A stretch of 64,000 nt of DNA from Leptospira koniambonensis (GCF_004769555.1 NZ_RQFY01000007.1:124001-188000), one strand, 5' to 3'; counted from the stretch's first letter, positions 18,670 through 27,681 are shown. The notes: generated from the sequence alone by a model not told the origin. Program-made: numbers and translations.

Positions 18670-19287
18670 ATGAGTTTCGAAAATGCTATTGGGTACATGG
18701 AAACGGCGATCTTCGTGATCATGGCGATCGCGAGTGTTCTTGCAGTAGCCGTTGTAGTAGAAAGAGCGATCATATTTGTTAAAAATACAAAAGACTCCGC
18801 CTTCGTATTACCTGAAATCATCCAAACCGCAAGAAAGGGAGATCTAACTGGAGCTCCTAAATTTTCAGATAATTATCCAGAGAATGTTTACGCAAGATTT
18901 GCGGACTTCTCCTCCGAACATTCCAAAGGTGGAAAAGAAAGCCTGGGTGAACTCATGGAAGGAAAGATGATCGGAGAAAGAGTCGATTTCGAAACCAGAC
19001 TTTCTATCCTAAACACATTGGGAAACAACGCTCCATTTATCGGACTATTAGGAACAGTATTCGGAGTAATCAGCGCATTCTATAAATTAGGGACTTTGGG
19101 AAACGCAGCAGGAGAAGTGGTAATGAGAACCATTTCACAAGCTCTTCTCGCTACTGCAGTTGGTCTTGCTGTCGCAATTCCAGTAGTAATGGCAAACAAC
19201 TACTTCACCAGGAAATTGAAAATTATCCAAGCCAATCTGGAAATTCTTTCCAAAGAATTTTTAGCAAGCCTGTCTCGGAAAGGTTAA
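18670..19287 (+). CDS. exbB: ExbB/TolQ family proton channel component
   Basis: The 205-residue protein has three membrane segments: an N-terminal helix (about 12-35), and two near the C-terminal half containing GNNAPFIGLLGTVFGVI and the SQALLATAVGLAVAIPVVMANNYF signature. It forms the pentameric inner-membrane channel that, with ExbD, turns proton flow into movement of TonB. The start is preceded by AAGGA eight bases upstream. It is followed by exbD and tonB in the usual order, all serving the adjacent receptor. Confidence 0.93.
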   Translation: MSFENAIGYMETAIFVIMAIASVLAVAVVVERAIIFVKNTKDSAFVLPEIIQTARKGDLTGAPKFSDNYPENVYARFADFSSEHSKGGKESLGELMEGKMIGERVDFETRLSILNTLGNNAPFIGLLGTVFGVISAFYKLGTLGNAAGEVVMRTISQALLATAVGLAVAIPVVMANNYFTRKLKIIQANLEILSKEFLASLSRKG

Positions 19288-19314
19288 ACCGGGGATTTCT
19301 AGAAAGGAGAATTT

Positions 19315-19719
19315 ATGGCAGGTCAAAGTTCTTCCGGCGACGGAGAAGAAATCGGCAGTATTAATATTACTCCGATGGTAGACGTTATTTTGGTTCTTTT
19401 GGTGATCTTTATGGTTACCGCAAACTTTTTAAAAAAAGAATCCATCAATATCAATCTTCCTAAAGCAGATGCAGTAGATGCGAATCTAGCTAAAACTGTT
19501 CAGGTAGCATTATCTAAAGACGGAAAAATTTTCTTAGAAGGAAATGAAACAGATTTCCCAAGACTCGAAGCTCAATTGCAAAAAGAGACTAAGATCCGTC
19601 CGAATATGAGGATCACGCTATCCGCTGATTCTTCCCTTCCTTATGGAAAAATAGCAGAGACTATGGGAAAGATCAAAAAAGCGGGCGTGCACCAAATCGC
19701 ATTATCCGTTAAAAGGTGA
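19315..19719 (+). CDS. exbD: ExbD/TolR family biopolymer transport protein
   Basis: The 134-residue protein has a short cytoplasmic N-terminus, one membrane helix and a periplasmic domain. The ionisable aspartate of the family is D23 in INITPMVDVILVLL. The C-terminal half has the SADSSLPYGKI-like beta-alpha fold of ExbD. A strong AGGAG lies upstream. It acts as the proton-responsive partner of ExbB. Confidence 0.93.
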   Translation: MAGQSSSGDGEEIGSINITPMVDVILVLLVIFMVTANFLKKESININLPKADAVDANLAKTVQVALSKDGKIFLEGNETDFPRLEAQLQKETKIRPNMRITLSADSSLPYGKIAETMGKIKKAGVHQIALSVKR

Positions 19720-19728
19720 TCCGGAGAA

Positions 19729-20385
19729 ATGAATCCCACTCTGGAAAAAGTAAAAACTGACACAGCCCGAAAACTCAAAGAGCTTTCTCTTTGGGAGATC
19801 TGCGTTTATGGTTCACTTGCTTTTCACCTATTTTTATTCTTAACTTATTACTACATCACTCACAAAGAAAAGGAAATTGTAGATTCCGAACAATTGGAAA
19901 TGAATGTAGAAGTTGATATCCAAGATATTCCTCCTGAACTTCTCGGAGGAGAAACTGCTCCAACTCATAAAGATCCAAATGAATGGGTAGAAGGTTCCAA
20001 CGACGAAGGTAAAGATCCAGACCCGAATGAGATCAAAGAAAATGAGATCAGCGGAGAAGGTACTGACAAAGACGGATTTTTATTCGCTTTTTATGGAGAC
20101 AAGGCACCTACTCCGATCATTGATTTTTCTTTGAGAGATTATTTTCCTGAGAACGCTCGGGCCCAAGGTATCTCTGACGCGATGATCTACCTAGAAGTGC
20201 AAGTAGATGAAAAAGGAAATCTGATCAATGCAAAGGTGATCAAGTCTTCTATTCGCGGATACGGTTTTGAAGAAGCTGCAGTTAAAGTAATTCGATTAGC
20301 TCGTTGGAGTCCAGGTTACGCCAAAGGAAGACCCACTCGTATGAATCATAGGGTCCCTGTCCATTTCGAGCTGGACGATAACTAA
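19729..20385 (+). CDS. tonB: TonB-family energy transducer
   Basis: The 218-residue protein has an N-terminal membrane anchor (about residues 24-42), a linker and a C-terminal TonB domain (about 135-218) with DEKGNLINAKVIKSS, FEEAAVKVIRLARWSPG and a final VPVHFEL strand. The linker (about 50-115) is acidic and rich in E, D, G and N, and lacks the X-Pro repeats of classical TonB, so its stiffness and reach may differ. It starts 9 bp after exbD, and a terminator follows. It should engage the TonB box of the receptor upstream, although other receptors elsewhere could share it. Confidence 0.88.
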   Translation: MNPTLEKVKTDTARKLKELSLWEICVYGSLAFHLFLFLTYYYITHKEKEIVDSEQLEMNVEVDIQDIPPELLGGETAPTHKDPNEWVEGSNDEGKDPDPNEIKENEISGEGTDKDGFLFAFYGDKAPTPIIDFSLRDYFPENARAQGISDAMIYLEVQVDEKGNLINAKVIKSSIRGYGFEEAAVKVIRLARWSPGYAKGRPTRMNHRVPVHFELDDN

Positions 20386-20406
20386 TCCTGACGTTTCAAA
20401 CCGCCT

Positions 20407-20442
20407 AAATATTTCCATATTTTACACACTGGAAATATTTTT
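20407..20442 (+). terminator. Terminator of the TonB island
   Basis: AAATATTTCC (20407-20416) and GGAAATATTT (20431-20440) form a perfect 10-bp stem with a 14-nt loop, 22 bp beyond the tonB stop, running into TTTTT. Confidence 0.7.
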
Positions 20443-20530
20443 CTGAATAAGATTCCTTAGATATTCAAGGTCATATTCTAAGAATATAAGCTGATGTTTT
20501 CTTCTTAGTTTTCGTCCATTATAACTATAG

Positions 20531-21118
20531 ATGGAATCCGGGGCTTGGAAATTTTTTATGACTGGTGTAGTAACTAGTCTGATCATCGTATTCTTCTTTT
20601 CTCATTCCAATCCTGGAATGATCCAAGCCGAGAAGGATATTCCAGAAGAAACCCTAATTCTCGCAGATAAACAAGAGAATGTTTCCGTTCAGTCTGTATT
20701 CTATGGTAAACAAAGCTTCTTATATTTCGGATCTTTAGACTCTTCTAAAAACGATCTGGATCAAGTGGAGAAGTTCTTGAACTGGTTTGATAAATCTGCG
20801 CCAGGCGATTCTCAATTTGTATTTATTAGTTTAACTCCAGAAAAAGACGGATATAAAGATCTAAAAGATAGATTCGGCAAATTAAGTGAGAAGGTACTTT
20901 TACTTAAACCTGCAAACTCAAGTGCAGCATTGGAACTTGCTAGATCATTCGGGATCCAAGCATATATCCAACCTGAAAGTGGAAATATGAAATATAAAAC
21001 TGCACTTATCTGGGTGGACGATTCTCCCAAGATCAGAGGTATCTTTCCTAAAATTCCGGAAAAACCGGATTCGATAGATCTGCCTTCCCTGCTCGTCCGA
21101 GCAAAAGAAGTTCCCTAA
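20531..21118 (+). CDS. Membrane-anchored, thioredoxin-fold-like protein without active cysteines
   Basis: The 195-residue protein has one N-terminal membrane anchor (about 9-25) and a periplasmic domain. The order of elements (SFLYFGSLDSS, FVFISLTPEKDGYKDLKDRF, a LARSFGIQAY segment and TALIWVDD) resembles SCO1/SenC-like thioredoxin folds. The CxxxC copper motif and the distal histidine of SCO proteins are absent; the protein has no cysteine. It may be a degenerate SCO relative with a structural role, but I hold this loosely. It lies after the TonB island terminator and is probably transcribed separately. Confidence 0.5.
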   Translation: MESGAWKFFMTGVVTSLIIVFFFSHSNPGMIQAEKDIPEETLILADKQENVSVQSVFYGKQSFLYFGSLDSSKNDLDQVEKFLNWFDKSAPGDSQFVFISLTPEKDGYKDLKDRFGKLSEKVLLLKPANSSAALELARSFGIQAYIQPESGNMKYKTALIWVDDSPKIRGIFPKIPEKPDSIDLPSLLVRAKEVP

Positions 21119-21267
21119 AATCCCTTAAAATACCATTCTTAGTAAATTATTTTCCAAAAATTGGAATCTTCTAAATCCCGTTTAGAAAGTAAAATTCTTG
21201 AAAAAGGTCCCAGATCAGAAGTAAAGTGAAAAGCCGCGTTAACAAATTGTTTCCGGAGTTATTCCAA

Positions 21268-21720
21268 ATGCAAAAACGTTTCGTATCGGTCCTATTCGTA
21301 CTGATCCTATTCTTTATCTCGCCAATTTCAGCATTAACACCACCACCCAGTCTGGAATCTCAGGTGAATTCTTCTAACTTTATCGCTTTGGCAAAACTTT
21401 CCAATGTGAAAGAAAGTAAGATCTCCTCTAATTCTATTTCTGTCACAGCAAGTGTAGAGATCCTAAAGTCCTTAAAAGGCGGAAAGGAACTCCCACAAAA
21501 ATTTGATATCGCCTTCTTAATATTCCCTGAATTATTTGGAAAATGGCTTAAGGCTGCTCCCCAAGAAGGAGAATATATACTTTTTTTAATTAAGAAAAAA
21601 GTAAAAGACAGCAAGGGTGTAGAATCTGAGGTGATCGGACTTTACGAACCTCATCCTTATGCATTTCGTGAATACAACAAACAACTAGAAGAAAATATTT
21701 TATCTCTAACGAAGAACTAA
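21268..21720 (+). CDS. Exported protein of unknown function
   Basis: About 150 residues with a signal peptide (VSVLFVLILFFISPISA, cleavage after the A of ISA). A longer GTG-started reading begins at 21226, but ATG 21268 has GGAG eight bases upstream and gives a proper signal peptide. The mature domain looks beta-rich (FIALAKLSNV, FDIAFLIFPELF, EYILFLIKKK) and resembles proteins with the pattern 'something measured, vague cost' seen in bacterial exported hypothetical proteins. I do not recognise the family. It lies 11 bp before the papain-like gene and is probably cotranscribed with it. Confidence 0.6.
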   Translation: MQKRFVSVLFVLILFFISPISALTPPPSLESQVNSSNFIALAKLSNVKESKISSNSISVTASVEILKSLKGGKELPQKFDIAFLIFPELFGKWLKAAPQEGEYILFLIKKKVKDSKGVESEVIGLYEPHPYAFREYNKQLEENILSLTKN

Positions 21721-21731
21721 AGGACAAATAG

Positions 21732-24137
21732 ATGAAACTGAATTTGCGTTTATTATCCGCACTATTATATTTACTCTCCGCTACCGGCCTATTCTCCCAG
21801 ACACCTCCCGGCCTGGGAATGAAACAAGAACCAGCGGAACTTTTGGCTTCTTTAAAAGAAGCAAACCCAAATCGTATCTCTCATAGAGGGCTTTCCTCTT
21901 CTGTGGATCTTTCCCAGTACATGCCTCCAGTGGGTGACCAAGGACAACAGAGTTCTTGCGTAGCTTGGTCCACTGCTTATGCTACCAAGTCTTTCCAAGA
22001 ATATATGGAAAGAAAAGATAGAGGTTGGAAGCTAAGCGACTCTTCTGGAAGTCCAAACTATTCCAATATTTTCTCACCAGCATTTATCTATAATCAGATC
22101 AACGGGGGAAGAGACAATGGTTCTTTGATCTCAGATGCAATGCGCATAGTCGTAGAAAAAGGAGCGGCTCCTTGGTCTTCTATGCCGTATAACGAAAGAG
22201 ATTATTTGGCTCGTCCTCCTCAAGACGCTTTTAATGCGGCTTCTTCTTATAAAGCTAAGGAATTTTTAAGGATTAGACAAACAGATCCAAACGAACTAAA
22301 AAACCAACTTGCGCTCGGAAGACCAGTTGTCGCGGGGATCATAGTTTATGAAAACTTTATGAATTTAAAAGGAAAAGAAGTTTATAAAGAAGGAGTTGGA
22401 AAGACCTACGGAGGACATGCGATCGCAATCGTAGGTTACGATGACTCTAAAGGAGCTTTCAAATTTATCAACTCTTGGTCCACTCAGTGGGGAGATAATG
22501 GTTACGGTTACATTGAGTATAGATGGTTCACTAAAGTTTGCCAATCTGCTTTCGTTCTTGTGGATGATGTGGCACCTGCAACTACTACAAACACAACAAC
22601 GACCACTACTACACCTTCAACAGATGTAAAACCAGTTCCTCCTGAAAAGGTAAAACCGACCTCTCCTAAAGAGATCGCAGCTACACAAGGTTCTTTTTCT
22701 GATAAGGTTATCTTAACTTGGGCATCTGTCCCACTTGCGATCGGATACGAGATCCATAGAAAAGGTCCTGGAGATTCTTCTTTTTCTAAGGTTGGCCTTT
22801 CTCAAACCAATGGATTCACAGATGATGGGATCCAAAAGGATGTCGCTTATTCTTATAAGGTCGCAACTCTAACTGACACTGATTCTTCTGATCTATCAGA
22901 TGGGGAAGCAATCGGTTATGCAAAGACAGAAGAAGCAAAGGCTCCACCTAAAGTTGTAGGAGTAAAAGCAAGCCAAGGCCAATATCCAAATAAGATCGAT
23001 CTAGTTTGGGAATCCATCAGTGGTGTTTCGGATTATTACGTATATAAGTGGAACTCTATCCAGAAAAAATACCTCTCCGTCGGAAGAGTGAAAAATACAA
23101 ACTATTCAGATAATGCTGCCGCTAAGAATGGAGTGACTGAATTTTATGTAATCGCTGCGATCAATAATGGTAAAACTGGAGATGCTTCCGATGCGGCGTC
23201 CGGATTTACTATGAAAACAGAAGCCAAACCTCCTAAACCTTTCGGGCTTACCGCTACAAAAGGATTATATAATAGTAAAATAGAAGTACAATGGCAGAAG
23301 GTTTCAGGTGCTTCTAAATATGTTGTCTATCGTTATGATGTGAGCGGATTATTTGGAGGAGGCGCTTGGTCCAAAATTGGAGAAGAAGCAAAAGAAGCAT
23401 TTATTGATGAAAAACTGAATGGCCAATATGCATTCTATGCTGTTGCAGCGGTGAACAAGGACGGGCAATCCGGACCATTCTCCGATTATGCTTATGGATA
23501 TATAGATCCGAATAAACATAGAGCAGCAAAACTTCCTAGCCCAACAAATCTGAAAGGAGCACTCGACGCCAAAACTGGAAAAATTTCTTTAAAATGGGAC
23601 TCTGTAAAAGGAGCCAACGAATATTATGTGTATCGTAAACAAAGAGGAGCTTCTTCTTGGGATTTTGTTTCTGGAACAAATGAAAAGACTACAAACTTTA
23701 CCGCAGATGTTCCTGAAAAAGAAATTTTGTATCTGTACTCAGTGACTTCTAAAACAGATCTGGGAGGAGAAAGTGATAAGGCAACTCCTGTCTCCGCAGT
23801 TCTTTCCCAAGCAAAACCAGCAAAGGTAATGCGCTCCTTCGGTGGAGATTCTAGTTTAGAAAAATTTAAAGGACCTTGGACTGCTATGTCTTGGGATGGT
23901 TCCAAAGGTGTAAACCAAGTTCTTTTAGAGATCGAAAGCCAAGACAACGTGAATTACGTTGTGAAGTTCAATAAGCAGAAAATTTTCGAAGGAAGATATG
24001 TAGAGAATAGCCCAATTATCGATAAGGAAGGTAAATTCCGAATTGAGATCGAGAATGCAGGAGATGCTCTACAAGTGACTCTAAAAGATAATGGGATTAT
24101 CAACCAGAAGGCAACTCTGAACTTCTTGAAAGAGTAA
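21732..24137 (+). CDS. Exported papain-like (C1 family) cysteine protease with fibronectin type III-like repeats
   Basis: The 801-residue protein has a signal peptide (about 1-22) and a C1 peptidase domain at about 60-275. Catalytic residues are visible: C76 in GQQSSCVAWS with Q72 as the oxyanion-hole candidate, H229 in YGGHAIAIVGYDD and N247 in NSWSTQWGDNGYGYI. A threonine-rich linker (about 282-296) precedes four repeated domains of about 95 residues (roughly 305-398, 404-497, 500-595, 605-690), each with a W-x-x-V/I ... YxVYR pattern like FN3. The last ~100 residues form a different beta domain. The repeats suggest binding to polymers or host/environment surfaces. Secretion site and substrate are unknown; no self-contained prodomain is obvious. 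Confidence 0.85.
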   Translation: MKLNLRLLSALLYLLSATGLFSQTPPGLGMKQEPAELLASLKEANPNRISHRGLSSSVDLSQYMPPVGDQGQQSSCVAWSTAYATKSFQEYMERKDRGWKLSDSSGSPNYSNIFSPAFIYNQINGGRDNGSLISDAMRIVVEKGAAPWSSMPYNERDYLARPPQDAFNAASSYKAKEFLRIRQTDPNELKNQLALGRPVVAGIIVYENFMNLKGKEVYKEGVGKTYGGHAIAIVGYDDSKGAFKFINSWSTQWGDNGYGYIEYRWFTKVCQSAFVLVDDVAPATTTNTTTTTTTPSTDVKPVPPEKVKPTSPKEIAATQGSFSDKVILTWASVPLAIGYEIHRKGPGDSSFSKVGLSQTNGFTDDGIQKDVAYSYKVATLTDTDSSDLSDGEAIGYAKTEEAKAPPKVVGVKASQGQYPNKIDLVWESISGVSDYYVYKWNSIQKKYLSVGRVKNTNYSDNAAAKNGVTEFYVIAAINNGKTGDASDAASGFTMKTEAKPPKPFGLTATKGLYNSKIEVQWQKVSGASKYVVYRYDVSGLFGGGAWSKIGEEAKEAFIDEKLNGQYAFYAVAAVNKDGQSGPFSDYAYGYIDPNKHRAAKLPSPTNLKGALDAKTGKISLKWDSVKGANEYYVYRKQRGASSWDFVSGTNEKTTNFTADVPEKEILYLYSVTSKTDLGGESDKATPVSAVLSQAKPAKVMRSFGGDSSLEKFKGPWTAMSWDGSKGVNQVLLEIESQDNVNYVVKFNKQKIFEGRYVENSPIIDKEGKFRIEIENAGDALQVTLKDNGIINQKATLNFLKE

Positions 24138-24164
24138 CCGCGAGGAACTCTTATATTCTAAAAG

Positions 24165-24192
24165 ATCCCATGTTGGAATTCCAACATGGGAT
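24165..24192. repeat. 28-bp perfect palindrome at the convergent junction, with a core of the dispersed repeat
   Basis: The arm ATCCCATGTTGGAA is followed by its exact complement, centred on GAATTC. The central 16 bp (24171-24186, TGTTGGAATTCCAACA) belong to the dispersed palindrome family described in the findings. The palindrome is between the protease stop and the convergent EAL gene, so it may end transcription from either side; no T run follows on the plus strand. Confidence 0.75.
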
Positions 24193-24274
24193 GTTGATAA
24201 AAGATCTGCTTGATTATCTATTGATATTGTGATATAGGGGTTTTGTCGGGGCGCATGGGTACCACCGCACCGGC

Positions 24275-24297
24275 CCCCACCCAGAACAAGGGTGGGG
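24275..24297. terminator. GC-rich hairpin before the EAL gene end
   Basis: CCCCACCC (24275-24282) and GGGTGGGG (24290-24297) make a perfect 8-bp stem with a 7-nt loop in the convergent gap. It may act in both directions. No T tract follows, so termination is not certain. Confidence 0.5.
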
Positions 24298-24310
24298 CAA
24301 TCCCAATCCC

Positions 24311-24326
24311 CGTTGGAACTCCTACA
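24311..24326. repeat. Member of the dispersed imperfect palindrome family
   Basis: CGTTGGAACTCCTACA differs from TGTTGGAACTCCAACA (seen at 33942) at two positions. It lies against the stop codon of the EAL gene. Confidence 0.5.
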
Positions 24327-24327
24327 A

Positions 24328-25701
24328 TTAAAACAGATCTACTTCTTTAGCTAGAACAAAAATATTTCCAACTTCTTTCAATCTTTGGGTAAGTTCAGGC
24401 GAACTTAATACCTTTGTGACTGCAGTTTCAGGAAGTTTTTGCATTTCTTTAAAACGTTCCTGATAATCTTGGATCCAGATCTTTCTACAGAATAGATTGG
24501 CTTGGAAATAATATACTTGGTGAGTAATGAGGAAGTTTAAGGAATCGATATCCTCTAATGCTTCCGCAGTGATGATCGCTTCTCTGTTATCAGAAAGTCT
24601 TCTGCAATAATCTATGAATGCAAGGTTGTCCAAGAATTTTGTCAAGTCTTGGTCTGCTTTGAATTTGAAACTGATCGGATCCAGTTTAAATTCTTTGATC
24701 ATTTCTCCCAGATCCAAAACGACTTGGTGACTTTGGCTTTTTACTCCGAAGTCATCCGCAGCAAAACTAATCCCGAAATTCCAGAACCTTCTACATACAG
24801 ACTTGAGAGTCGCCTCCCCTTCTTCGTAAGGTTTTTCGATCAGCTCCATACGAACATTTTGAGGATTCAGGTTTTGTTTCAGAAGAAGTTCATGAAAGCG
24901 TGTGACCTTCTCATCCGTATCGAATGTATCAATTAGAGTCTGAGGAGAAATATTAAATTTTAGAAGTCCAGGAGAACCATTGCAAGACATGATCAACTTC
25001 TCTAAGATCAGAAGTTCTATTCTGTTCAGATCTTGGTCATGCGGAATATCACGAATAAGATCCGCATATCCAGCGTATGCTTCTCCACCTACGAAAACTT
25101 CTCCACCTTTCATGGAGAATGTATGATCCCTATGATTATAATGAATGATCGGTTGAATGACCGCGTCTGCTCGCTCACTCGCGAAATAATCGTTTACACG
25201 ATTCAGATAAGTCCAGCTCCAACGAACCAAATTATCTTTCAGATTTTTTAAAGAAGAAGTTTCCAACTCTCTGAAAATCTCTTCCACATAGGAAATAAAA
25301 TTACACTGAGTTCTTCCGATCCCGAAATCAAAATTAAGAGCTCCGGTCCGGACTGCTTGGTCATGGAATCTTCCCATAGCAGCGTCAAAATTAGCAAGAC
25401 TGATAGGCCCAGAATTATCTAAAGGAGCTACACCTATTAGTAGATTCTTTTTATCACCATAGGCATAATAACGAAATAGTTCACGATGAGAAGGTTCTAT
25501 GTCAGAGATCTTCTGAGGGATCAATTGTATGAATTCTACTAGAGAAACTGTGGAAATATTTTGAAATCTGAGGAGGAAGATTGGCTTTCCTCGATTTTCA
25601 TTGATGAATACCGTCTTAAACTGTTCCAGATCCCCCATATCAAAGGATCTTAATTTTAAGTTATAAGCATCGGTCATTTCGTTTGCGACATTAATCGGCA
25701 T
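24328..25701 (-). CDS. EAL-domain protein (c-di-GMP phosphodiesterase-like) with a degenerate N-terminal domain
   Basis: The 457-residue protein has an EAL-like domain at about 200-440. Key positions can be traced: a GEAYAG in place of EALxR, LKFNIS (N), MELIEK (E), ADDFG for DDFG, AEALED for the late glutamate and YFQANLF for the QG loop. The first glutamate and the DD pair remain, but the arginine of ExLxR does not. The N-terminal ~190 residues, with FDFGIGRTQ, look like a degenerate GGDEF domain lacking GGDEF itself. The protein may hydrolyse or merely sense c-di-GMP. It lies 55 bp downstream of the UGPase gene on the same strand. Confidence 0.65.
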   Translation of the reverse strand: MPINVANEMTDAYNLKLRSFDMGDLEQFKTVFINENRGKPIFLLRFQNISTVSLVEFIQLIPQKISDIEPSHRELFRYYAYGDKKNLLIGVAPLDNSGPISLANFDAAMGRFHDQAVRTGALNFDFGIGRTQCNFISYVEEIFRELETSSLKNLKDNLVRWSWTYLNRVNDYFASERADAVIQPIIHYNHRDHTFSMKGGEVFVGGEAYAGYADLIRDIPHDQDLNRIELLILEKLIMSCNGSPGLLKFNISPQTLIDTFDTDEKVTRFHELLLKQNLNPQNVRMELIEKPYEEGEATLKSVCRRFWNFGISFAADDFGVKSQSHQVVLDLGEMIKEFKLDPISFKFKADQDLTKFLDNLAFIDYCRRLSDNREAIITAEALEDIDSLNFLITHQVYYFQANLFCRKIWIQDYQERFKEMQKLPETAVTKVLSSPELTQRLKEVGNIFVLAKEVDLF

Positions 25702-25755
25702 AGGGTGGGCTTACAACTCGGAAGCCCGTGGACTGGATTTTAAACGACTGTTGTT

Positions 25756-27186
25756 TTATGTAAAGTGGAAATGTACAGTATCGTTCGAGATTCGGTCCAC
25801 ACCTAATTCAGACAATTTTTTTTGCCCTGGTCCGGGGTTTACTAATATAACATCTCCTTCTATAATTACTTTCTTATCAAACAAAATATCTCCTTCTACT
25901 TTCAAGGAGGTGCAGCGCACTAAAGAAGGAATAGCTTGTATTCGGCCGGTAAAATCTTTTACCTTCTTATAATAAGTTTCATCTAAGGAGATCACTAATT
26001 CTCCTAGACCTGCCTTCTTTCTTTCTTCCGACATAGTTACTGAGAAGTCTGGATTCAAAGAATATGCATCAGAACGTCTGACTAGATAGTCTTCGCATTT
26101 TTTTACAGGAGCAAAACGATCTCTTGGAATAATGAGACCTTTTGTATTGGAGAAGTTTTGGATGGCAGATCCCATTGCAGTCTCTAACTGTAGGACCTCC
26201 TTCCCTTCTACCTTTTTAGGATTTACGATCAATGATAGTTTGAAAGAGCCTTCGAGTAATTTTTCTTTCAGCACATCTAATCGTATCCAAAGATTATTAG
26301 TGGAGAATGTTCTAAATTTACCCAAACCCTCAAACTCATGCATATGATCAGAAGGCACCTGAGCAGTTTCTAATAATTGTAAGTTCTTTTTTTCTCCACC
26401 TACTACTCTTCTAAAAATTGCTCCGCCTTTTTTATCGGCGAGTGTTTTAGGAGTCATTTCCATGCAGAAGTCTAGGTTCTCTTTCAGAATATATTCTAAT
26501 ATTCCAGGATGAACTGTTGCGCCTAGATTGTCTCCATTAGAAACGAATGCTACCTTGTATCCATTTTCTAAAAGTCGATCTAATAGCCCTGTTTCCAAAA
26601 GTGTGAACCATATATCTCCATGACCTGGAGGACACCATTCTTCTGAATTATTTTTAGAAATTTCCAAAGGTTTCAACTCAGGAATAACTAGTCTTGGAAC
26701 CTTATGTTGTAAAAAACTTGTAGGGTAATTTTGTGAAAATTTGATCTTCTTAAGTTCTTCCTGACTCTCATCCTGAGTGCTAAAGCTATCCATCAGAATA
26801 AGAGGAACTTCTAAATTATATTTTTGTCGGATGTACTCAACCTGCTTGCAGACCACTTCTAAGAAGCTCATTCCATCCTTGATCTCTATCAAGGATTTTG
26901 GCCCGGAAAGCCCCATACTAGTTCCAAGGCCTCCGTTCAATTTGATCACAACTAATTCTTTTAAAAATTTGGGATCACCTGAATATTCAGATTCGATTTT
27001 TTCTAAAGAGATCTCGTCTTTATTCGGGTCCAGATCCCCTACTTCTTCCCATTTTACGATCCCAGTTTCACCGTTATGAACTTCTTGGATCTTGGAAATA
27101 AAATCGGAGATGAACTCTTGCGAAAGTCCTTCTCTCGACATTTTTTCTCTGACTAATTTTTCAGATTCTGCAATTAACGGATCCAT
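25756..27186 (-). CDS. UTP-glucose-1-phosphate uridylyltransferase, eukaryotic UDPGP type
   Basis: The 476-residue enzyme has the UDPGP signature LNGGLGTSMGLSGPKSL near residues 82-98, in which GG-G-x-x-GP-K bind UTP, and a SNGDNLGAT segment for sugar and metal binding. The late beta-helix-like C-terminus (GDILFDKKVIIEGDVILV) fits this family. It makes UDP-glucose for glycan and LPS sugars. Length and motifs match the eukaryote-like UGP2 group and not GalU, as is usual in Leptospira. The start lies 13 bp inside the upstream small exported-protein gene, so the pair is coupled. Confidence 0.9.
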   Translation of the reverse strand: MDPLIAESEKLVREKMSREGLSQEFISDFISKIQEVHNGETGIVKWEEVGDLDPNKDEISLEKIESEYSGDPKFLKELVVIKLNGGLGTSMGLSGPKSLIEIKDGMSFLEVVCKQVEYIRQKYNLEVPLILMDSFSTQDESQEELKKIKFSQNYPTSFLQHKVPRLVIPELKPLEISKNNSEEWCPPGHGDIWFTLLETGLLDRLLENGYKVAFVSNGDNLGATVHPGILEYILKENLDFCMEMTPKTLADKKGGAIFRRVVGGEKKNLQLLETAQVPSDHMHEFEGLGKFRTFSTNNLWIRLDVLKEKLLEGSFKLSLIVNPKKVEGKEVLQLETAMGSAIQNFSNTKGLIIPRDRFAPVKKCEDYLVRRSDAYSLNPDFSVTMSEERKKAGLGELVISLDETYYKKVKDFTGRIQAIPSLVRCTSLKVEGDILFDKKVIIEGDVILVNPGPGQKKLSELGVDRISNDTVHFHFT

Positions 27187-27581
27187 CTTATAATTCCTTT
27201 CGCATCGTACATTTCGTCAAACTCGCCCAATTCAATTGTATATTTTTCATCTTTGGAAGAAGGATCATAGATCAGTTTTAGTTTTACTTCTCTTCCATTA
27301 TCGTCCTTTTTTACAGGCTTCTCATTTTGCTCAGCATACAAAGGAAGGAAGACAGAATAAGAATAGATATACACAGATTTTTTGGAGTTTTTTCTATAAT
27401 ACAAAACCCCTTTTTCGGCAAGATCTCGCTTTAAGATCTTTGTATAAGGTACAGGGAAACTCTTATTCCAAGTGGCAAGAAGTGTTTTGTCCATCTCGGA
27501 ATGTTTAGGTATCTCCGAATACAAATTGGTTACGGAAAAAAGAAAAATGCCTAATACCAGGAAACGAAAGATAGCTTTCAT
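27174..27581 (-). CDS. Small exported protein upstream of the UGPase gene
   Basis: The 135-residue protein has a signal peptide (FRFLVLGIFLFSVTNLYS, about 5-22). The mature domain is rich in K, Y and E, with short beta-strand patterns (GVLYYRKNSKKSVYIYSYSVFL, LKLIYDPSS). Its stop overlaps the start of the UGPase gene by 13 bp. I do not recognise the family. An envelope role is suggested only by the signal peptide. Confidence 0.65.
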   Translation of the reverse strand: MKAIFRFLVLGIFLFSVTNLYSEIPKHSEMDKTLLATWNKSFPVPYTKILKRDLAEKGVLYYRKNSKKSVYIYSYSVFLPLYAEQNEKPVKKDDNGREVKLKLIYDPSSKDEKYTIELGEFDEMYDAKGIIRWIR

Positions 27582-27681
27582 AAACTTACAGACAGATTAA
27601 GAACCAGTAAGTATTCTTCAAGTAATTACTTAAAACAAAAGGACCGCTAACTATAGCGTTCCTTGCTACTTTTGATCTAAC

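Noticed and set aside
21152..21166. Hairpin TTCCAA-AAA-TTGGAA after the SCO-like gene
   Set aside because: Six base pairs without a T run; too weak to call a terminator.
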